32,329 bases of DNA from Oscillospiraceae bacterium (GTDB lineage: Bacteria > Bacillota > Clostridia > Oscillospirales > Ruminococcaceae). Both the position numbers and the translations under genes were made by a program. Position 1 is the stretch's first letter; every line of letters starts with the position of its first letter. Positions 15,208-22,293 of the stretch are shown one piece after another. The DNA lies in the NCBI GenBank assembly GCA_018434245.1, contig JAHDPQ010000002.1, forward strand, positions 1-32,329. The letters are read 5' to 3'. Below the pieces are notes generated by a model, which did no database searches, had not been told where the DNA came from, and saw nothing but the letters and a program-made list of their open reading frames with translations.

Positions 15208-15223
15208 TGGTTCAAGTGAACCA
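15208..15223. promoter_or_regulatory. Palindrome upstream of rex1 (operator candidate)
   Basis: TGGTTCAAGTGAACCA is a palindrome with perfect 7-bp arms, 26 bases before the Rex start and just ahead of its ribosome binding site. It differs from the usual Rex consensus TTGTTAA-N4-TTAACAA, so it may bind another factor or form a small RNA hairpin affecting translation. Confidence 0.5.
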
Positions 15224-15249
15224 ATTATTATGTTTGGAGGAGGTTGAGC

Positions 15250-15915
15250 ATGGACGTCAACAACGCCAGAGAGTTTTCTCTTCCCCGGCAGACCTTTCAG
15301 CGGTTACCCGCCTATTACAACTACCTTAGGATGCTGCGCAGCGAGGGAACGGAAAGTGTTTCTTCCACCTCCATTGCACGAGATCTGCGGCTGGGGGAGG
15401 TTCAGGTTCGCAAGGATCTTTCCTGGATCAGTAAGGCGGGGGGCAGGCCCCGCACCGGCTTTTCGGTGGCGGAGCTCATTGATCGGATCGAATTTCAGTT
15501 GGGCTATAACCGGATGGACGAGGCGGTGCTGGTTGGGGCAGGCAACCTGGGCCGGGCCCTGCTATCTTATTCGGGATTTGAAGAAAGCGGCATTAAAATT
15601 GTAGCCGCCTTTGATAGCGACAACCACCTTGTAGGGCAAAGCCTGTTTGGCAAACAGGTGTTGCCGGTGGCAAAGCTTTCGGACCTGTGCCGCCGGATGC
15701 ATATTTTAATCGGCATCATTGCCGTCCCCGCCTCTCAAGCCCAGGAGGTTTGCGATCTGTTGGTGACGGCGGGGGTTGCCGCCATCTGGAACTTTGCGCC
15801 CATTCACCTTTCGGTTCCCAACGAGGTGCTGGTCAAAAATGAAAATCTGGCCGCCGCTCTTGCCATCCTCTCTCAGGATCTGTCGGATCGGCTGGCCCAA
15901 GGGGTCTGCCTATGA
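15250..15915 (+). CDS. rex: Rex-family redox-sensing transcriptional repressor (paralogue 1)
   Basis: The 221-residue protein has the Rex layout: an N-terminal winged helix (RLPAYYNYLRML, VQVRKDLSWI) and a Rossmann domain with VGAGNLGRALLSYSGF and AAFDSDN, where the acidic residue after the second strand selects NAD(H). Rex dimers bind operators when NADH is low and release them when NADH rises, controlling fermentation genes. The ATG at 15250 is chosen because GGAGGAGG lies at 15236-15243; an in-frame TTG at 15244 is too close to it. It overlaps the LysR gene by 4 bases. A second Rex is encoded at 18287, clearly a paralogue (shared CDLLVT-GV and WNFxPxHL). Confidence 0.9.
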   Translation: MDVNNAREFSLPRQTFQRLPAYYNYLRMLRSEGTESVSSTSIARDLRLGEVQVRKDLSWISKAGGRPRTGFSVAELIDRIEFQLGYNRMDEAVLVGAGNLGRALLSYSGFEESGIKIVAAFDSDNHLVGQSLFGKQVLPVAKLSDLCRRMHILIGIIAVPASQAQEVCDLLVTAGVAAIWNFAPIHLSVPNEVLVKNENLAAALAILSQDLSDRLAQGVCL

Positions 15916-16829
15916 ATTTACAGCATTTTAAATATGTGGTGGAGGTGGAAAAAACCGGCTCCATTTCTCAGGCGGCGGAAAACCTCTTTATGAATCAGCC
16001 CAATCTGAGCAAAGCCATCAAGGATTTAGAACAGTCTCTGGGTATCGCCCTGTTCCATCGCACCTCCCGGGGGGTGACTCCCACGGCGGAGGGTATGGAG
16101 TTTTTGGAGTATGCCCGGGGCATTCTGTCTCAAATTGAGGAGATGGAGGCTCACTTTTCCGGCCGGGACAAAGACTGCCACACCCTGCGGCTTTCCATTC
16201 CCCGCAGCAGCTACATCGCCGAGGCCTTTACCGCCTTTGTAGCATCCCTGGACCCTAAAAAGGGGATGGATGTCACCTTCAGCGAAGTGGGGACGCACCA
16301 GGCTATCAGGAACATTTTGGAGGAAAAGCATCATCTCGCCGTCATCCGCTACCAGAGCCTGTACGAATCCTACTACCTGCGGTTTCTGGAGGATCAGGGC
16401 CTGGAGTGGGAGGAGTTTTGGGAATTTGACAGTCTGGTCCTCATGTCTCAAAGCCATCCCCTTACCGCCTGCCCTGAGCTGGAGATCAGCCAGCTAAAGC
16501 AGTATGTGGAAATTACCCACGACGATCTTTCCATCCCCAACTTCCCCATTCGGGAAACCAATATCCCCCGGCGGCGAATTTATGTCCAGGAACGGGGCAG
16601 CCAACTGGATCTTTTGACCCGGATTCCAGAAACCTACATGTGGGTTTCCCCTATGCCACAGGACCTGCTGAAACAGGGCAACCTGGTGCAACGCCGGTGT
16701 GCCGCCCCCCACATGACCCAAAAGGATGTGCTGGTCTATGCCAAGGGCCACACGCCGGGGCTGGAGCAGCAGTTTGTGGAAAAACTAAAGGAAGCCCGGG
16801 AGCAGGTGCAGGCATCCCCGGTACTTTGA
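15912..16829 (+). CDS. LysR-family transcriptional regulator
   Basis: The 305-residue protein has the LysR helix-turn-helix at residues 1-60 (FKYVVEVEKTGSISQAAENLFMNQPNLSKAIKDLEQSLG) and a periplasmic-binding-like co-inducer domain. Its ATG overlaps the rex1 stop (ATGA), so the two are co-translated, an unusual pairing. The alcohol dehydrogenase gene downstream, beyond a terminator, is the nearest candidate target; twin ATATCGAT motifs at 16907-16928 might be its sites. The ligand is unknown. Confidence 0.92.
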   Translation: MNLQHFKYVVEVEKTGSISQAAENLFMNQPNLSKAIKDLEQSLGIALFHRTSRGVTPTAEGMEFLEYARGILSQIEEMEAHFSGRDKDCHTLRLSIPRSSYIAEAFTAFVASLDPKKGMDVTFSEVGTHQAIRNILEEKHHLAVIRYQSLYESYYLRFLEDQGLEWEEFWEFDSLVLMSQSHPLTACPELEISQLKQYVEITHDDLSIPNFPIRETNIPRRRIYVQERGSQLDLLTRIPETYMWVSPMPQDLLKQGNLVQRRCAAPHMTQKDVLVYAKGHTPGLEQQFVEKLKEAREQVQASPVL

Positions 16830-16867
16830 TCTGCCCAGTTCTTCCTATCAATACCCGCAATCACCAA

Positions 16868-16894
16868 ACCGGATCAATGATCCGGTGTTTTTTT
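16868..16894 (+). terminator. Intrinsic terminator after the LysR gene
   Basis: ACCGGATCA and TGATCCGGT (16868-16876, 16878-16886) form a tight hairpin followed by G and seven T. Confidence 0.85.
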
Positions 16895-16906
16895 ATCTAT
16901 ATTAAT

Positions 16907-16928
16907 ATATCGATAATTATATATCGAT
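16907..16928. promoter_or_regulatory. Twin ATATCGAT motifs upstream of the alcohol dehydrogenase
   Basis: ATATCGAT occurs at 16907-16914 and again at 16921-16928 in the same orientation; each contains the palindrome ATCGAT. They sit upstream of the Rex box in the alcohol dehydrogenase control region and are candidates for an activator such as the adjacent LysR protein. The region is AT-rich. Confidence 0.35.
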
Positions 16929-16962
16929 ATTCCAAATACACATTTCCAGTTTGGGCGGGTAT

Positions 16963-16980
16963 TTGTTAATATATTATCAA
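16963..16980. promoter_or_regulatory. rex box: Rex operator upstream of the alcohol dehydrogenase
   Basis: TTGTTAATATATTATCAA matches the clostridial Rex consensus TTGTTAA-N4-TTAACAA at all but one position. It overlaps a plausible -10 element (TAATAT, 16967-16972), with a poor -35 (TTCCAG) 17 bp upstream, and ends 21 bases before the alcohol dehydrogenase ATG. Bound Rex would block transcription when NADH is scarce. Confidence 0.8.
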
Positions 16981-17001
16981 ACGAGTATAGGAGGCACCGA
17001 C

Positions 17002-18177
17002 ATGGCCAGATTTACGTTACCCAGAGATTTATACTATGGAGAAAACAGCCTGGAAATGCTCAAAACCCTAAAGGGCTCCCGTGCGATTGTTGTCGTTGGC
17101 GGCGGCTCGATGAAGCGCTTTGGCTTTCTGGACAAAACGGTGGCCTATTTAAAAGAGGCCGGCATGGAAGTTCAGCTGTTTGAAGGAGTAGAGCCCGATC
17201 CCTCGGTGGAAACCGTGATGAAGGGGGCACACGCCATGCGGGAGTTTAAGCCCGACTGGATCGTCTCCATCGGCGGAGGCTCCCCCATCGATGCGGCCAA
17301 GGCCATGTGGGCCTTTTACGAATACCCCGAAACCACCTTCGAGGATTTGATTGTCCCCTTCCAGTTCCCCGAGCTGCGGCAAAAGGCAAGGTTTGCAGCC
17401 ATCCCCTCTACCTCCGGCACCGCCACCGAGGTCACCGCCTTCTCGGTCATCACCGACTATCAAAAGGGCGTCAAGTACCCTCTGGCTGACTTTAACATCA
17501 CCCCCGACGTGGCCATTCTGGACCCCAGCATCGCCGAGACCATGCCTCAGACCCTTACCGCTCACACCGGCATGGACGCTCTGACCCACGCCATCGAAGC
17601 TTATGTTTCTACCGCCAATTCCGTCTTTACCGATCCTCTGGCCCTCAAGGCCATTCAGATGGTGGCTGAGTATCTGCCCGCTTCCTACAACGGGGATAAA
17701 AACGCCCGGGAGCAGATGCACTACGCCCAGTGTCTGGCGGGCATGGCATTTTCCAACGCTCTGCTGGGCATCACCCACTCCATGGCCCACAAAACCGGTG
17801 CCGCCTTCTCTACCGGGCACATTCCCCACGGCTGCGCCAACGCCATCTACCTGCCTTTTGTCATCCGCTATAACGCGGTAAAGGCCGGTAACCGCTACGC
17901 CGACATTGCCCGGGCACTGGGCATGGAGGGCAGCGAGGAGTCTCTAGTGGAACAGCTCTGCGCCAAGATTGAATCCCTGAACAAGTCTATGGGCATTCCC
18001 GCGACTCTCAAGGAGTTCGGCATCAAGGAAGATGAGTTTAAAGAAAAGCTGCCCACCATTGCAAAGCTTGCCGTGGAGGATGCCTGCACCGGTTCCAACC
18101 CCAGACCTATCACTCCGGAGCAGATGGAGCAGCTGCTGACCTGCACCTATGACGGAACCAAAGTCAACATTGCCTAG
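17002..18177 (+). CDS. Iron-containing alcohol dehydrogenase
   Basis: The 391-residue group III alcohol dehydrogenase reduces aldehydes to alcohols with NAD(P)H. It has the dinucleotide loop GGGSPIDAAK (91-100), STSGTATEVTAFSVI and the metal ligands D192 and H196 (MDALTHAIEAY), H259 (HSMAH) and H276 (IPHG). It resembles the C-terminal half of AdhE and butanol dehydrogenases. The ATG at 17002 is supported by AGGAGG at 16989-16994; an in-frame TTG at 16951 would include the Rex operator and is rejected. The Rex box at 16963 implies induction by high NADH, so the enzyme serves as an electron sink beside the hydrogenase genes. Confidence 0.92.
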   Translation: MARFTLPRDLYYGENSLEMLKTLKGSRAIVVVGGGSMKRFGFLDKTVAYLKEAGMEVQLFEGVEPDPSVETVMKGAHAMREFKPDWIVSIGGGSPIDAAKAMWAFYEYPETTFEDLIVPFQFPELRQKARFAAIPSTSGTATEVTAFSVITDYQKGVKYPLADFNITPDVAILDPSIAETMPQTLTAHTGMDALTHAIEAYVSTANSVFTDPLALKAIQMVAEYLPASYNGDKNAREQMHYAQCLAGMAFSNALLGITHSMAHKTGAAFSTGHIPHGCANAIYLPFVIRYNAVKAGNRYADIARALGMEGSEESLVEQLCAKIESLNKSMGIPATLKEFGIKEDEFKEKLPTIAKLAVEDACTGSNPRPITPEQMEQLLTCTYDGTKVNIA

Positions 18178-18234
18178 GGGCTGCTGACAGACCTCACCCC
18201 CCTGTCAAAATAGAACAAAGCCCTATCCAATCAA

Positions 18235-18265
18235 TCGGGCCGCCGCTTTTTGTGCGGCGGCCCGA
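18235..18265 (+). repeat. GC-rich hairpin between alcohol dehydrogenase and rex2
   Basis: TCGGGCCGCCGC (18235-18246) pairs perfectly with GCGGCGGCCCGA (18254-18265) around a T-rich 7-base loop. No T-tract follows, so it is not a standard terminator. It may stabilise or separate the upstream and downstream parts of a transcript running from the alcohol dehydrogenase into rex2. Confidence 0.6.
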
Positions 18266-18286
18266 GCTTGTCCGAGGAGGAACGCT

Positions 18287-18961
18287 ATGCTCCCGCAACA
18301 CCACGTTTCCAATTACACCTTACAGCGCCTGCCGCTCTATGTCAGCTTTCTGCGCTCCTTGCCGGAGGACGCCCGGAACATCTCCTCCACCGAAATCGCA
18401 AAAAGTCTTGGGCTGAACCCAGTACAGGTACGCAAGGATCTGGCTGCCGTAGGCTCCAAGGGCCGCCCCCGGGTTGGATACGACATCGACTGGCTCACCC
18501 GGCATCTCACCACTTATCTAAGCGGAGGGAGAGAATATTCCGCCGTGCTGGTGGGTCTGGGGAATCTGGGCCGGGCATTGACAGCCCATTCGGGACTGGC
18601 CGACTATGGCTTTGCCGTCAAGGCGGTGTTCGACAACAACCAAACTCTGGTGGGAAGCCGGTTTGCGGGGCATCAGGTACAGGAGATGCACAAGCTGGTC
18701 CCGGTCTGCCGGCAGCTGCAGGCAACGGTGGGCATCATCACCGTGCCCAAAGAGCAGGCACAGCCGGTCTGCGATCTGCTGGTTACAGGCGGCGTGCAGA
18801 TTGTCTGGAACTTTTCCCCAGCCCACCTGACAGCTCCCCAAGGAGTCACCGTGCAGGATGAGGACATCGCCGCCTCCTTGGCTCTGATCACCCGACAGAT
18901 TCTCGGCCGCCGGCAGGCAGACTCTGGCTCTACCACGATACAGGGAGGTGAAAGTGCGTGA
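18287..18961 (+). CDS. rex: Rex-family redox-sensing transcriptional repressor (paralogue 2)
   Basis: The 224-residue Rex protein has a winged helix (RLPLYVSFLRSL, VQVRKDLAAVGSKGRPRVGYD) and a Rossmann fold with VGLGNLGRALTAHSG and AVFDNN. It leads the hydrogenase gene cluster and overlaps hydS by 4 bases (GTGA), so it is made together with the hydrogenase system. Compared with paralogue 1, its DNA-recognition helix and glycine-rich turn differ moderately, so the two may differ in NADH affinity or operator choice. A GAGGAGG site stands upstream of the ATG. No clear Rex box lies in the 109 bases before it; control may come from the box at 16963 through read-through. Confidence 0.92.
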   Translation: MLPQHHVSNYTLQRLPLYVSFLRSLPEDARNISSTEIAKSLGLNPVQVRKDLAAVGSKGRPRVGYDIDWLTRHLTTYLSGGREYSAVLVGLGNLGRALTAHSGLADYGFAVKAVFDNNQTLVGSRFAGHQVQEMHKLVPVCRQLQATVGIITVPKEQAQPVCDLLVTGGVQIVWNFSPAHLTAPQGVTVQDEDIAASLALITRQILGRRQADSGSTTIQGGESA

Positions 18962-20622
18962 CCGAATACTTTAAGCTTAAGAAGGCCAACTGCAAAAACT
19001 GCCACAAGTGCATCCGCCACTGCCCGGTCAAGGCCATTCGGTTTTCCGAGAGTCAGGCTCAGATTGTGCAGAGCGACTGTATTTTGTGCGGGGAATGCTT
19101 TATCACCTGCCCCCAAAACGCCAAGAGCATCCGCTCCGATTTAAAGCGGGCCAAGGAGCTTCTGGCCGCCGGAGAGGTATGGGTCAGCCTTGCGCCTTCG
19201 GTTCTGGCCAACTACGAGGGAGCCAGTATTCGCTCCATCGACCAGACCCTGCAAAAGCTGGGATTTGCCGGGGCGGAAGAAACCGCTCTCGGCGCCACTA
19301 TGGTCAAACGACGCTATGACGAAATGGTGGATCAGGGGGAACAGGACGTCATCATCTCCTCCTGCTGCCACAGCGTCAACACCTTGATTCAAAAACACTA
19401 CCCCGCGGCTCTGCCCTATCTGGCCAAGGTGGCGTCCCCCATGATGGCCCACTGCTCCGACCTCAAGGAGCGGCATCCCGGGGCCAAAACCGTCTTTATC
19501 GGCCCCTGCGTCTCCAAAAAGGCGGAGGCGGAGCAGTATCCCGGCCCGGTGGACTGCGTCCTCACCTTTGAGGAGCTGAGCGGCTGGCTGGAAGAAGAAG
19601 GCCTTGCCATCCCTGCCGACCCGGAACAGGTCAGCGGCACCGCCCGTTTCTTCCCCATTTCCGGGGGGATTCTCCGCACCATGGAGTGCAACCGCAAGGA
19701 TTACAGCTACATGGTGGTGGACGGCACTACCCAGTGTGTCGAGGCCCTGGAAGAAGTAATTCAGGGGCGGCTTTCCCACTGCTTTATCGAGATGTCCGCC
19801 TGCCGGGGAGGCTGTGTAGGAGGCCCTGCCATGCATACCCGCACCATCATGCACCATACCTCCCGCATCAGCGGGGTTGCCGGACCGCAGGATTTTACAG
19901 TCAGTGATCCCGGGGCAAACAAGCTCTATAAGGAGATGCCACCGCTGCCCTCCTTCCAGCCCAAGCCAGGTAGCAAAGCCATCGAAGAAGTGCTGCGCAA
20001 GATGGGCAAAACCCTGCCGGAGCACGAGCTCAACTGCGGCACCTGCGGCTACGATACCTGCCGGGATAAGGCGGTGGCCATCCTCACCGGCAAGGCGGAG
20101 ATCGAGATGTGCCTGCCCTATCTGATGGAAAAGGCTCAATCTTTTTCCGACAGCATTATAGGCAACACTCCCAACGGCATCATCGTGGTCAACGAACTCA
20201 CCGAAATTCAGCAGATCAATCCCGCTGCCTGCCGCCTGCTGAACATCAAGCACCCCCAGGATGTCCTCAACCGGCAGCTGGTCTGCGTCCTGGACCCTAC
20301 CCCCTTCCTTGATGTCCAGTTCAGCAAGAAAACCCTGCTGGAAAAGCACCTGTATCTGGCGGAATACGACCGGTATATCACCATCACCATTGTGCGGGAC
20401 TCCGCCTCCGGCCTACTGATCGGTATCCTGCGGGACATCACCGAAGAAGAAAAGGCCCGTAACAGTCAGGAAGAGCTGGGCCGCAAGACCATTGAAATTA
20501 CCGATCAGGTCATCCAGAAGCAAATGCGCACCGTGCAGGAAATTGCCTCTCTTCTGGGGGAAACCACCGCCGAAACCAAGGTGGCTTTGACCAAGCTGAA
20601 GGAGACCCTGCGCAATGAATAG
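18958..20622 (+). CDS. hydS: Sensory [FeFe]-hydrogenase-like protein with PAS domain (HydS type)
   Basis: The 554-residue protein begins at a GTG. Order of domains: two 4Fe-4S ferredoxin motifs (C12/15/18/22 and C41/44/47/51), a hydrogenase catalytic domain (about 70-325), a Fe-S domain with CGTCGYDTC (C360, C363, C368, C385), a PAS domain (about 395-500) and a helical tail. The H-cluster ligands are all present but in non-catalytic-type motifs: SSCCHS (C136, C137), GPCVSKKAE (C184) and SACRGGCVGG (C282, C286). This matches group C putative sensory hydrogenases, which are found next to PP2C phosphatases and catalytic HydA. It probably senses H2 or redox state and passes the signal to the phosphatase downstream, whose start overlaps its last codons by 8 bases. 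Confidence 0.88.
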   Translation: MTEYFKLKKANCKNCHKCIRHCPVKAIRFSESQAQIVQSDCILCGECFITCPQNAKSIRSDLKRAKELLAAGEVWVSLAPSVLANYEGASIRSIDQTLQKLGFAGAEETALGATMVKRRYDEMVDQGEQDVIISSCCHSVNTLIQKHYPAALPYLAKVASPMMAHCSDLKERHPGAKTVFIGPCVSKKAEAEQYPGPVDCVLTFEELSGWLEEEGLAIPADPEQVSGTARFFPISGGILRTMECNRKDYSYMVVDGTTQCVEALEEVIQGRLSHCFIEMSACRGGCVGGPAMHTRTIMHHTSRISGVAGPQDFTVSDPGANKLYKEMPPLPSFQPKPGSKAIEEVLRKMGKTLPEHELNCGTCGYDTCRDKAVAILTGKAEIEMCLPYLMEKAQSFSDSIIGNTPNGIIVVNELTEIQQINPAACRLLNIKHPQDVLNRQLVCVLDPTPFLDVQFSKKTLLEKHLYLAEYDRYITITIVRDSASGLLIGILRDITEEEKARNSQEELGRKTIEITDQVIQKQMRTVQEIASLLGETTAETKVALTKLKETLRNE

Positions 20623-21790
20623 CCTTTGTTCCGAAGTCGGATATTTTAGCTTGAATAAATACGAAGAGGAGCTTTGCGGAGACCGGGTAGAAATTGTGGA
20701 ATCTCCCGACGGCGACTCTCTGGTGGTGGTGCTGGCCGACGGTTTGGGCAGCGGAGTCAAGGCCAATATCCTCTCCTCTCTCACCGCCAAAATCATCTCC
20801 ACCATGGTGGCTCAGCAAATGCCATTGGAAGAATGCGTCCGGGCCATTGCCGCCACTCTTCCCGTCTGCGGTCTGCGGGGCATCGCCTACTCCACCTTTA
20901 CCATCCTACATATTACCGATAACCGCCAGGCGGAAATCATCCAGTACGATAACCCCCATGTGATTCTGCTCCGGGGGGGCAAAAGCGTCAACTACCCTCA
21001 GACCGCCGAGAACATCGACGGCAAGCTGATCTATAAATCCAAAATCACCCTGCAGGAAAACGATACCTTTATCATCATGAGTGACGGCGTGGTTCACGCA
21101 GGGGTGGGCACTACCCTTAACTTTGGAGGGCAGCGCAGCGACATCATCGACTTTCTTGAGCGTCTTTACAAAACCGAGTATTCCGCCAAGGCCCTTGCCA
21201 CCATTCTGTTGGAGCAGTGCCAGGTGCTGTACGACGGAAAGCCGGGGGACGACACCACCGTCTGTGCCCTGCGCATCCGGCAGAGGAATCTGGTCAACCT
21301 GCTGCTGGGTCCCCCCCGCAACCCCGAGGACGTGAACCGGATGATGTCCCTGTTCTTTTCCAAGGAGGGCAAGCACATTGTCAGCGGCGGAACCACCTCC
21401 ACACTGGCGGCCCAGTTTCTGGGCAAGGAGCTGGTGGCCGACCTGAGCTATCAGGACCCGGAAATCCCCCCCACCGCCACCATCGAAGGAGTGGATCTGG
21501 TCACCGAAGGAGTTATCACCATCAACCGGGTGCTGGCCTACTCCCGGGACTACCTGGCGGAAAACAGCTCCTACACCGATTGGAGCCGGAAAAGAGATGG
21601 CGCCTCCCTCATCGCCCGGATGCTGTTTGAGGAGGCCACCGACATCAACTTTTATGTGGGAAAAGCCATCAACCCCGCCCATCAAAACCCCAATTTGCCC
21701 ATTGGTTTTTCCATCAAAATGCAGCTGGTGGAAGAACTGTGTCAGGCCCTTGCCCAGATGGGCAAGCAGGTTAAGGTTAGTTATTTCTAA
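20615..21790 (+). CDS. SpoIIE-type PP2C serine/threonine phosphatase, hydrogenase-linked
   Basis: The 391-residue protein has an N-terminal PP2C/SpoIIE phosphatase domain (about 1-225) with metal-binding aspartates in LADGLGSG (D42), IMSDGVVHAG (D157) and GKPGDDTTVC (D212, D213). Residues about 228-391 form a second domain I cannot name, with motifs GPPRNPEDV, SGGTTSTLAAQFLGKEL and IEGVDLVTEGV. Phosphatases of this type occur beside sensory hydrogenases and are thought to be their output, dephosphorylating an unknown protein. Start codon and upstream gene overlap, indicating coupled synthesis with HydS. Confidence 0.88.
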   Translation: MNSLCSEVGYFSLNKYEEELCGDRVEIVESPDGDSLVVVLADGLGSGVKANILSSLTAKIISTMVAQQMPLEECVRAIAATLPVCGLRGIAYSTFTILHITDNRQAEIIQYDNPHVILLRGGKSVNYPQTAENIDGKLIYKSKITLQENDTFIIMSDGVVHAGVGTTLNFGGQRSDIIDFLERLYKTEYSAKALATILLEQCQVLYDGKPGDDTTVCALRIRQRNLVNLLLGPPRNPEDVNRMMSLFFSKEGKHIVSGGTTSTLAAQFLGKELVADLSYQDPEIPPTATIEGVDLVTEGVITINRVLAYSRDYLAENSSYTDWSRKRDGASLIARMLFEEATDINFYVGKAINPAHQNPNLPIGFSIKMQLVEELCQALAQMGKQVKVSYF

Positions 21791-21807
21791 GTGAGGAGGC
21801 ACCACAT

Positions 21808-22293
21808 ATGAGCCAAAGTTATGACAGCCGTCTGGTGGACGACATCATCGACGGACATGGCGCAGCACCCACTGCCGTGATTGCCATTTTGCAGGAGGTG
21901 CAAGAGCATTACCGTTACCTGCCCCCAGAGGTTTTCCCTCAGCTTTCCCGACGGGTGGGGGTCAGCGAAGCAAGCGTCTATTCTGTCGCCACCTTTTACG
22001 AAAACTTTTCTTTGGAACCCAAGGGAAAGTACGTCATCAAAATTTGTGACGGCACCGCCTGCCATGTGCGCAAATCCATTCCCATTCTAGAGCGGCTGCG
22101 CAGCGACCTTGGCCTGAGCGAAAAAAAATCCACCACCAGCGACCTCCTCTTTACGGTGGAAACCGTCTCCTGTCTGGGGGCCTGCGGCCTTGCGCCGGTG
22201 GTTACCGTCAACGACAAGGTTTACCCGGCCATGACGCCGGACAAAACCAGCGCACTGCTAAGCCAGCTCAAGGAGGATGAGGCCAATGCTTAA
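21808..22293 (+). CDS. hydC: NAD-dependent [FeFe]-hydrogenase subunit HydC (NuoE-like, 2Fe-2S)
   Basis: The 161-residue protein is a NuoE/24-kDa-type thioredoxin-like ferredoxin. Its four 2Fe-2S ligands are C80 and C85 (CDGTAC) and C122 and C126 (CLGAC). It passes electrons between the flavin subunit HydB and HydA. A GAGGAGG site precedes the ATG, and its stop lies 8 bases inside the chosen hydB start region, indicating coupling. It follows the phosphatase gene by 17 bases. Confidence 0.93.
   Translation: MSQSYDSRLVDDIIDGHGAAPTAVIAILQEVQEHYRYLPPEVFPQLSRRVGVSEASVYSVATFYENFSLEPKGKYVIKICDGTACHVRKSIPILERLRSDLGLSEKKSTTSDLLFTVETVSCLGACGLAPVVTVNDKVYPAMTPDKTSALLSQLKEDEANA

Noticed and set aside
15115-15249. 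Possible riboswitch in the rex1 leader
   Set aside because: The leader is long and has a clean dyad, but I cannot match it to the conserved core of any riboswitch class I know.
16951-17001. Upstream TTG start extending the alcohol dehydrogenase by 17 residues
   Set aside because: The extension would translate the Rex operator and has no ribosome binding site; AGGAGG before the ATG at 17002 fixes the start.
19141-20349. 402-codon minus-strand open frame inside hydS
   Set aside because: It is antisense to a well-supported iron-sulfur protein; its composition is that of a GC-rich shadow frame and no family motif is visible.
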